In this document: positions 55,891 to 64,000 of the stretch, piece by piece
How the letters are laid out: each line of letters begins with the position of its first letter
Numbering within the stretch: the stretch's first letter is position 1
DNA from: Gnomoniopsis sp. IMI 355080
Lineage: Eukaryota; Ascomycota; Sordariomycetes; Diaporthales; Gnomoniaceae
Assembly: GCA_027946555.1 (NCBI GenBank)
Contig: JAPEVC010000040.1
Span: 122,108-186,107, forward strand
Reading direction: 5' to 3'
DNA: 64,000 nucleotides
Made by a program: the position numbers and the translations under genes
The notes under the pieces: generated by a model
Told to the model about the DNA's origin: nothing
What the model saw: the letters and a program-made list of their open reading frames with translations, nothing else
Database searches by the model: none

Positions 55891-57894
55891 ATGGCGGATC
55901 AGGCCCCAGCAGAGCCCTCAAAGAACGCCTTGAAGAAGGCTGAGAAGCAGAAGAAGATGGCGGCTGAGAAAGCTGCAAAGGCCAGCAAGCAAACGACCGT
56001 CACCGTCGGCCAGGGCAAGAAGACCGAAGATGTCTTTGGTATTGTCGCCAAGAAGGACGAGGATTTTCCATCCTGGTACCAGGAGGTTGTGCTCAAAGCC
56101 GAGATGATTGAGTACTACAACGAAGTGAGTCACGAAACCAACCACCCTTGTGCGTTTGGTCCCAATTCGATACTGACAACATTCACCAGATCTCGGGCTT
56201 CTTTATCATGCGCCCGGCTAGCATGTATATCTGGAATATCATCCGAAAGTGGTTCCAGCAGAGAATCGAGGATATGGGTGTTGAGGAGACCAGTTTCCCC
56301 ATGTTCCTCTCATCAAAATCCCTGGAGAAGGAGAAGGGTAGGCTAGAATAGCTTGAGGTCTCCGTCTTGCATGCTTCTATACTGACTGTCCTTAGACCAC
56401 GTTGAGGGTTTCGCTCCCGAACTCGCATGGGTCACCAAAGCGTAAATTCCGACCTGCCCACTCTTGTGTTCTGTCAATGTGCTAACGCTTACACAGGGGA
56501 GACAAGGATCTTGAGGTTAGAATAAGACCGTGACTACGGCGCTCATATGCTGCTGTCGACTGACCTGTGTCCAGGTTCCCGTTGCCGTCCGTCCAACCTC
56601 CGAAGCCGTTATGTACCCTTACTACTCAAAGTGGATCCGCAGTCACCGTGATCTTCCCTTCCGCCTGAACCAATGGAACTCTGTCGTCCGATGGGAGGCC
56701 AAGCAGACCACCCCCTTCCTACGTGCCAGGGAATTTATGTGGCAGGAGGGCCACACGGCACACCTGACAGAGGAGCTGGCTGGCAAAGAGGTCCTGGAGA
56801 TTCTCGAGCTATATGCCGGTGTTTACGAACAGCTGCTCGCTGTCCCGGTCGTCCGTGGCAAGAAGACAGAAAACGAGAAGTTCGCTGGAGGTTACTACAC
56901 AACAACCGTCGAGGGCTACATTCCATCCAATGGTCGTGGAATTCAGGGTGCGACCTCGCACTGCTTAGGACAGAATTTCAGTAAGATGTGAGTAATAGGA
57001 TCTAGTTTATGTGGCGGCAGGAAGCTGACGTGGCACAGGTTCGACATCACGGTTGAGGATCCTGTCGAGAAGGGCAAGCACATCAACGTCTGGCAGAACT
57101 CATGGGGTCTGTCGACTCGTGTCATTGGAGTCATGGTCATGATCCACAGTGACGACAAGGGCCTTGTTCTTCCTCCTCGGATCGCGAAGATCCAGGTCAT
57201 CGTCATCCCTCTCGGTATCACCGCAAAGACTACCGAAGAGGTCAAGCAGAAGCACGCAGAGAAGCTGGAGCAGGTTGCTGCTGACCTCAAGAAGGCTGGT
57301 GTCCGCTGTGACGTGGACACTCGTGATACTTATACCCCTCCGTGGAAGTTCAACGACTGGGAGCTCAAGGGAGTTCCCCTGCGCATCGAGTTCGGGTACG
57401 TTGACGAAAAACTCTCCAAACACGCACTTGATTACCGATAATACTGACACATTATGCGCAGACCCAAGGACATGGAGAAGGACGTTGTCAGCTACGCGCG
57501 CCGTGACACTGGAGAGAAGGGTACCATTCCCATCGCGGACCTGGCAACGAAGATCCCGGAGCTGCTCGAGACCATTCAGGCAGACTTGTACAGCAAGGCC
57601 GATACTGCTTACAAGGCCCACCGCGTTCAGATTACCGAGTGGGAGAAGGCTGTTCCCGCTCTTGATGACAAGAACGTGGTGCTCATCCCCTTTTGCCTCG
57701 AGCCTGCCTGTGAGGAGAAGATCAAGGACACGACTAAGAGCCAGGATGAGAATGGCGTCGAGCGTATGGGCATGAAGAGTCTATGCATTCCCTTTGAGCA
57801 GCCTGAAGGTCTGGTCAAGGGCGAGACCAAGTGTCTCAACCCGACCTGCAGCAAGCTGGCCGAGGAATGGGTCATGTTCGGCAGGAGCTACTAG
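55891..57894 (+). CDS. prolyl-tRNA synthetase, cytoplasmic (class IIa)
   Basis: Seven exons: 55891-56124, 56190-56337, 56396-56441, 56497-56515 (19 nt), 56575-56987, 57039-57395, 57462-57894; 549 residues. A Lys-rich N-terminal extension (about 1-45) leads into DFPSWYQEVVLKAEMIEYY, the start of eukaryotic/archaeal-type ProRS. Class II motifs are visible: VAVRPTSEAVMYPYYSKW, motif 2 FRLNQWNSVVRWE, and motif 3 WGLSTRVIGVM. The anticodon-binding domain follows, then the eukaryotic C-terminal domain with cysteine pairs (CLEPAC and CLNPTC) that bind zinc. It charges tRNA-Pro in the cytosol. No bacterial-type editing insert is present. Confidence 0.94.
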
Positions 57895-58412
57895 AGGAAC
57901 AATCCCGGAGTTTTGTGGATGATTTGAGTGAGATTTCTACGATCGAGAGATCAGGTGTGATCTTCGTTACGGAAAAGTCGTTTCGATACAAGTGGGTGCG
58001 AGGATACCATGAGCAGAGCGTTTAGCTAGCTGAAATACATTGTATGCAACAGCTCTGGCCCGGAGCCACTCAATTTCCCCTCAAACTAATGGACCGGAGG
58101 GGGAAGGGGAGTGTTGCTACAGACGATAGTATGGCCGCACAATCGGGTACCTCATGTGTAAGAACGACAGAACCTCCTTGTCCAAGACATCTTGTGCTTA
58201 TGACTGTAAGCAATACCTCCGCTCATTGCTCCAACATGCTGTTTCTCTTGCATCATGTTGCATATCTGGGAAATCGGCCAGGTGGGTTTCATTTTGGCAT
58301 GCAAAGGTATTCTCTTGCCCGTCCAGGATCAAAATAAGCCTCAAAAATGGCCCCAAGTGTCATACTCCTTGCACTCTCAGGATGCCAACATCGGGTCGTA
58401 TCTTTACGGCCT
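57895..58412. other. intergenic region between convergent genes
   Basis: About 520 bases with the two 3' ends. No gene is supported. Confidence 0.5.
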
Positions 58413-59045
58413 TCAATCTCTCTGGACTGAACGAATCTCGTTCTCCAAATGCGCAAACCCGTCAATACTCCCATCCGCGTTGAGAATGGGCTCACATACA
58501 CGGCGATGTTGACCTACACAACCTTTTCGCCCAGTGGCAATCGTGGATCTCACCTTCAGCCACCACCAGTACTCCGTGACTGACGTTCCCATGACTGTCA
58601 GATTTGCAGGCATGCTGACTTTCTCGAAATCTACCGTCATATTTCCTGTGACATTATAAACTCTCGTCGGCGTCGTGCTGGCATTCGCAAAGCGGTGCTG
58701 AATGGACACCTCAAAGGTATCCACAGAATTGAGCGGCATAGCCCACACAGCCGCGTCCCCCACGAGGTCGCTATTCTTCGAGCTGCATAGCTGCCACTTA
58801 ATGTCATCGCCGTTAAGATTGCAGCTGGCGTCGATGGCTGGCTCCGATGTCGTGGCTGCACTGGACATATTGAAGATGAGAATGCAGCCACCGGGCGAAC
58901 AGGTGGCGTCAAAGTCGGTAATGGCCCATTCTGGGAAGACGAAGTCATCAAGGTTTTCCGGATTGGTAACCTGGCGGGCATGTTTCGAGGGTAGACCCAC
59001 GCAGGCGCTGAGGAGGCAACACAAGATGAGGAGGAGGGGCAACAT
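58413..59045 (-). CDS. small secreted protein, possibly AltA1/Hrip-like
   Basis: Single exon, 210 residues. A signal peptide (MLPLLLILCCLLSACVGL) is followed by FDATCSPGGCILIFNMSS, a middle with paired Cys (SCNLNGDDIKWQLC), VEVSIQHRF-like strands and VTGNMTVDFEKVSMPANLTV. The spacing is like that of small beta-rich secreted proteins of plant-associated ascomycetes. After VTEYWWWLKVRS, where relatives I recall end, a 40-residue tail with Cys and basic residues (GRKGCVGQHRRVCEP) continues; it may be real or come from read-through of an unrecognised intron. Location extracellular. Function unknown. Confidence 0.65.
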   Translation of the reverse strand: MLPLLLILCCLLSACVGLPSKHARQVTNPENLDDFVFPEWAITDFDATCSPGGCILIFNMSSAATTSEPAIDASCNLNGDDIKWQLCSSKNSDLVGDAAVWAMPLNSVDTFEVSIQHRFANASTTPTRVYNVTGNMTVDFEKVSMPANLTVMGTSVTEYWWWLKVRSTIATGRKGCVGQHRRVCEPILNADGSIDGFAHLENEIRSVQRD

Positions 59046-59847
59046 TGTGAGTATCTAAGTGTACAGATGTGTAGTAGTATGGTGATTACTCTGCGAGTGA
59101 ATTGTCCTCGGTGCTGGCCCTCTTGGACCTTAATACTGGTGCGATGTCACTGCCGGGAGTCGTGTGACTGAGGCATCAAAGGCTTGTGTGTCGTTATTCA
59201 ACTTGGAATACGTGGCTTGGTCCTGTGTATGACGGTGGCGAAGAGATGTAGGTGCGTGTTTGACGCCCAGCTTGGCCCCTTCAAGTCCTCCCGGACGTCT
59301 TGCAGATCAAGCAAGGGAAGGAGCGTCATGGCGCCTTTGCAGAGCAAATCGCTCTTGCCAACATTGCCATCCAAATATACCTTGCTACAAGACTTCCTTC
59401 TATATCAAATATTTTGTTCTGTTGGGGCTGCTATCCTTTCAACAAGAGACAGATGGATATTCAAAGTCTTGAATTGCTGCCCTGACAAGCGAGGCATCTT
59501 GGGGAACACTCGCAGTCTGTTCCCAAGGGCAGAGAGACATTGCCTCCCGTACTCCTGCTACACTGGGTATAATCTGTCTCACAAATGCCAATGATCGTCG
59601 AAAGCTTCAAGATCGCTGCGCCTCTGCCATACTGTGCTCATCAGCCGCACCACATAGGATCCTTGTGTCCCGTCACCAAGGTTTGTGGTAGGTAGCCTAG
59701 GAGCGAGCACTGACCCAGGAGGAACCGTCAAGTTGCACATTCATCAGCTGGATGAGAAATCACGCTCTAAGAGAGTTCTATCATGAATCTGTCTACACTG
59801 TCTAGGACATCCCAATGACCAACACTCTCCGCAAGCATATACACCAG
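59046..59847. other. intergenic region
   Basis: About 800 bases. Frames such as 59184-59594 look random. No gene is supported. Confidence 0.45.
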
Positions 59848-61721
59848 CTACGCCTTCCCCTTGATATACCACCTGAGGCCAATCTTTTCGGCGTCCTTCA
59901 TCCTCAATGTAAACTCGACCTCGGGACTATCTGCCGTCTTACGAACCCTAGCCGTCGCCTGCTCCGCCGACTCGCCTTCCTCCGCAAGGACAGAAACCCT
60001 GGCACCATCACGAAACATACCCAAGATAACCCTCGTAAATTCTACTTGGGAGAACTTCTTGCCTGGACACACGCGAGGGCCCCCCGTCCAGGGCACAAAC
60101 GTCCCAGGCGTGGGTGCGATAAGAGACTCTGACTGATAGTCGTAAGAGCCATTGCCAGTGTCCGCTCTCTTCTGCTGACTCCCGTTTTGTTGCAAAGTGC
60201 TGGGCATCCACCGGTCAGGGCGGAACTCCAACGGGTCCGGGCCCCAGTTGTTCGGGTCGTGATGCAATGCCGCAAAATCAAGCTTGACATCCGTGTCTGG
60301 GGGTATGGCGAACTGTGTCCCATCGATGGTGAGATTCTGCGATGATGCGGCTGTGTATCGAGGACAGATTGGCACTGGCCCATACATCCGCAGCGTCTCG
60401 TACTGTGGGATAATTGTTAGCCACCATCCACAGGAGGAACATTGTCTCCGCGAGCCATTTTACGCTCTGGCCGGGATTTCCAACGTACCATCAATGCCAG
60501 ACATCTATGAAGCTTGGGGAACACAATGTTGTACTTGAGCCCCGTCTGATCCTCCTTCATGATTGTGTCAACTTCCTCGGCGATCCACTCCTGCCACTTC
60601 GGCTCGCAGGCCAAAAGCGTGACAGCAAAGTTCAGGGCGCCTGCTGTGGTATCATGACCTGCAAGGTTATAGACAAAGAGATTACCTAGAATCTCCTCGT
60701 CGGTCATGACGGGCCCGGTCTTGGACCCGGTCTTGGAAGAAGTGGACTCATCTGATCCCTTGTCCGAGTTTCTGATGAGAGCACTCATCAGGTTCTCCTT
60801 CGCGCCCGTGGCCACGATCCCAGCTCGAATCTCCTCACGCTCTTTCTGGATCTTTTCTCGCATGTACATATCATACTCGTCCCAAGCCGCAGCCATGACC
60901 TTTATTTTGCCCCACATGGCCCATATTGGCCAACCAGCTTTCCGACCAACAGTGTACATAACCAGCGAGACAATGTCTTCGAGCATATAAAGTAGCGACT
61001 CACGGTAGCTCATCGTATGCCCTTTTTTCTTGTCCGCTTCGGAGACCCCTGACAATCGAGCCTCGGCGTCATCAAAGTCAAATACTTCCCCAAACCCTGC
61101 TGCCGACAATACGTTGAAGGCAATCTGCGTGGTGTCGGCCTTGGTAGATCTGACGCCGCTGGGGTCTTCTTGCGACACTGAGAACCACTTCTGCCTCGTG
61201 CCCTCGGCCTGGCGTGCAGCTTCATCCCATACCGTCTCGCTCACACGCTCATTGAACGGCGGGATCGTGGTCTTCCTATGACGCTCCCATGCCTTGCCGT
61301 TCGACGTCACTACGTTCGGCCCAAAAATCTCCAACACCTTATACTGCGTAGGGTTCTTCGGGAAGTCCACCCGGCACCGCTTGAAGACATCCTCTGCGAC
61401 AGCTGGATCTGCGACGTACAGCTCCTTTCCGCGTGGGCTCACAATCCAATACGCCCTCGAATTGAACTTTTGATAAGGTGCGTATTTAAATTTCTGCGTA
61501 AAGTTGTCCACGCGGTGGATCCAATCCCAAGAAGCGAAAAGGCGCTTGAGCAGCGGCTTTCCAAACAACCAAATGGGAGAGGTGACCGTGACAGGATTCA
61601 CCAGGATGGGCAGGCCAGTCCTTCGCGCGGCAAGATAATTTCGGGCTAGGCCGAATAGCCGATGGGCGAGGTAGAAGAGAGGAAGGAGAAAGAGGATCGT
61701 GGTAAATTTTCCGGTAGCCAT
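59848..61721 (-). CDS. cytochrome P450 monooxygenase
   Basis: Two exons on the minus strand, 61721-60489 and 60402-59848 (donor GTACGT, acceptor CCACAG), 595 residues. An N-terminal membrane anchor (FTTILFLLPLFYLAHRLFGL) is followed by the I-helix AGHDTTAGALNF, the K-helix ETLR (first four bases after the intron give YETLRMYGPVP), the FRPDRW segment and the haem-binding loop FVPWTGGPRVCPGKKF with its Cys. All P450 landmarks are intact. It is longer than the usual 500-530 because of extra sequence around the middle (ESTSSKTGSKTGP). Endoplasmic reticulum, cytosolic face. No neighbouring biosynthetic genes give its substrate. Confidence 0.92.
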
Positions 61722-62923
61722 GGCAAGTAAGTGCGCATTCCAGCGCAGAAACGGTCGCCCGAGGCCGAAAAAAGCCCAAGGTTATCTATCGGTGTAAAGG
61801 CAAATATATGTTGTTGAAGCTATATGCAATCGTTGGTCCACAAGCAACAACACCTACATCAGGTGGATAAAGCCCCTGCCAACTGTGTTTGTGGGTCCGG
61901 CGTATCACAACCAGAGCAATTGTCAGTTGGTCAGTCAGTGAGAGGATACGTTTTGACTCACGAAACTCGAAACTTGTTTGACATCTGCGAGATCAAGACG
62001 GGCTGCTGATTAATAGAGGTGGTATTCGCCACTTCATCATGGATACCCATGGTAGAACACAACAATTATGAGATGATTGACCATAGTATCTAGGATACGA
62101 TTTGCAAACGGCAGCTATCGAACCCTACGGCAGCGGTTCACGGGGGGCCAACCACGCAGTTCAGCTCCCAAAAGTAGTCCCACTGCATGCACTGTTAATT
62201 CGGACCTAACACGAATCCCCTCATTATCTGTGCCATCCTCTTTGCGCGTCTCCAGTTGAAGGGAGCGATCTCCGCAGCGGTCCTCTTGCTGCTGGGTGAT
62301 GTTGGAGCAAAGATGGCCAAAATGGCAAAAAGGTCCTATTGCCCTTTCACCGAACGGCTTCTGACGGTCAAAGATTTCTTTCAGCAGGTAATCTCGTTGG
62401 CCCGCGTACTTCTCTGGGTAACTACAAGTAGTAGAGACGAGCCTTTAGAGTTCGACGCCATCTCATTTTCTATGCTCGATCTATTTTGGACCTGGCTGGA
62501 GACGCTCCGCAACACCTACCCACATCCAGCCATCCCAGTTCTCCTATTGCGTCCATTGACCGAAGAGATTGCTGGGCTGGCGGCTCCCGCCGGTCACCAT
62601 CTCAGTCCGGCGGGTGGTCCTGGAGATAACTTTCTTCTCTAGTGTTAACCATTTATCATATTCGCCCGATGCTAGCCCGATGGTGATGGTTGGCCGCTGC
62701 CTTTCCATCGTCAACATCCTCCAATTATCATGTTCCTCCAAAATCTCTCCCATGGAGGGATCTAGGTCGGAGCAGCCTTTGCCAAAAATTTGTGAGTTCG
62801 CGCACGACTCGGTCCCGACGCTGACAAGTCTGAAGACGAACGTCCTTAGGTGAGTATATCCTTCGCGTTCGGTGCCATACCACACTTGATTCGCCAGTTA
62901 CAACCTCAATCTCGACAAGCAAC
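61722..62923. other. 1.2-kb intergenic region
   Basis: No gene is supported. Frames at 62256-62642 and 62544-62885 overlap on opposite strands, lack convincing starts and match nothing I recognise. Confidence 0.45.
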
Positions 62924-63966
62924 CTAGCCGTCGAAATGGAACCTCGTACCCTCCATCAAGCCCAAACCATCTCGGGGAGCGATATATCGGCGCCGATACG
63001 TGTTAGTGAAGTCTTGAAGCAGGACTCTGACCTGCCTCAGGCCGCTAGCGTCATCTGCGGAAAGCTTCTCCTTGATCTTCGCGATGAGACGGGAGGACTC
63101 GACAGGTGTGACGGTGCCTCCAGGTGCCAAGGTGAGGGTAGTCTCCACCCACACTGTCGTCTGCTCTGGAAACAATTCAAACAATTCGAGAAGGACTCCA
63201 CTGCCGTCAGCGAAGCAGTCCCGAGGGAAGGTCATCATCATGCCTGCCAAAATGGCCTTGACTAGCGGCTCGCCTTCCGAGATCAAGAGCTGCTTCACAG
63301 TAGCTTGGACCTGCTGGGTTGCAGCACCAAGATGCACAGTCGACGCCGCGGGATTGCTTCCGCCATAGCTCAACAGATCCCGCATGAAATGAAGAGTTGC
63401 TGACAAAGGGTCGCGCTGCTCCAACGAACTCAGCGAAGAAATAGCCGCCTTGAGAATTGGGGTCAACAGCGGTGACAAGATGAGCTTTTGTGGATAGTAG
63501 AGTAGTGCATCTGTCAAAAGACGGAAGAAGTCTTCGACAATGTCCGGTAGCTGATTTGCTGGAATGTCGCTCATGAAACGAAGGACGTTGGTGGCCTGGT
63601 TTTCGAAGAATTGGTAGATACTCTCGGGAATGCTCGCGTCGACGTGCTCGCGGTCTTCAGAGAATTCTCTGAGGATTGATCCGGATGCCCAGAGGAAGGC
63701 ACCTTGCTTTGACGCAGCAAAGCCTTCGGCAAGTTTGTTGGCCAACTGCGGTAGAAGGGGTGTCACGCCACTCCGATACGAAATGACCATGTGGCGCCAG
63801 CATCTGCAAATGCGTTCACAGATGGGTGGGAAGCCGAGGAAATTGTCCAAGACCGTGGCTAGCACGGGGAAGACTTCTTGCCAGTACTTGACGGCCGGAT
63901 CCTCCTGCCCATAGGGAACCGAAGGAATGACATTTTGCACAAAGAGCGTCAGAAGCTGAATATGAT
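62924..63966 (-). CDS. MTR10/transportin-SR-like nuclear import receptor, C-terminal exon (5' part outside window)
   Basis: The last exon of a minus-strand gene whose 5' part lies beyond the window edge. The reading frame is continuous from a 3' splice site (TTTTCCAG, complement of 63967-63974) to the stop at 62924. It encodes about 347 helical residues (for example LLTLFVQNVIPSVPYGQED, FLGFPPICERICRCWRHMV, ALLYYPQKLILSPLLTPIL, NTYRRRYIAPRDGLGLMEG) with the HEAT-repeat character of the MTR10/transportin-3 importin-beta group. MTR10 imports the mRNA-binding protein Npl3 in yeast. The N-terminal Ran-binding part is not in view. Confidence 0.78.
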
Positions 63967-64000
63967 CTGGAAAATGTCAGACCGGGGGAATCCTTGAGGG

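Noticed and set aside
62256..62885. Two overlapping frames on opposite strands between P450 and MTR10-like gene
   Set aside because: Neither has a convincing start, splice sites or family resemblance.

Overview
The window is nuclear DNA from a filamentous ascomycete, probably a sordariomycete. Genes lie on both strands as single units, most are split by short GT..AG introns (about 50-270 nt) with CTAAC/CTGAC-like branch sites, and the genes include fungal-type F-box, PQ-loop, UstY, DMATS, LYC1 and R3H-associated families. There are no operons and no bacterial signals. Exon models were built by hand from splice signals and checked so that each spliced length is a multiple of three. No alignment or search was run.

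Left part (1-15 kb): a small secreted Cys-rich protein, an F-box protein, exonuclease V (EXO5/DEM1), a protein with an LRAT/NlpC-like His...Cys fold, a coiled-coil protein of unknown function, an alpha/beta hydrolase, an intron-containing tRNA-Arg(UCU) in an AT-rich gene-poor stretch, and a Ser/Thr-rich single-pass membrane protein.

Centre (about 17-31 kb): the highlight, a compact biosynthetic cluster for a ribosomally made, post-translationally modified peptide (RiPP) of the dikaritin/UstY type. In order it holds a 16-exon ABCC exporter, a secreted precursor with four 20-residue KR-flanked repeats sharing an invariant YFEEYAALSRDVD segment, a DMATS-type aromatic prenyltransferase, two UstYa-like (DUF3328) oxidases lying tail to tail, and a seven-exon TauD-type Fe(II)/2-oxoglutarate dioxygenase. 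The inferred route is: secretion signal and KR cleavage by a kexin encoded elsewhere, oxidative cyclisation by the UstY pair, possible prenylation and hydroxylation, and export. A prenyltransferase beside a UstY-type precursor is the unusual part. No regulator gene is present.

Right part (31-64 kb): mostly conserved housekeeping genes: a large uncharacterised protein, an alpha/beta hydrolase, an Hsp31/DJ-1-like protein, an R3H-associated protein, a doubtful F-box/ankyrin locus, a PQ-loop membrane protein, a SWT21/WRAP53-like WD40 protein, a large protein with a possible XPF-like end (Zip2/SHOC1 candidate), a LYC1-like acetyltransferase, CCT1, cytoplasmic prolyl-tRNA synthetase, a small secreted protein, a cytochrome P450, and the 3' part of an MTR10-like nuclear import receptor cut by the window edge.
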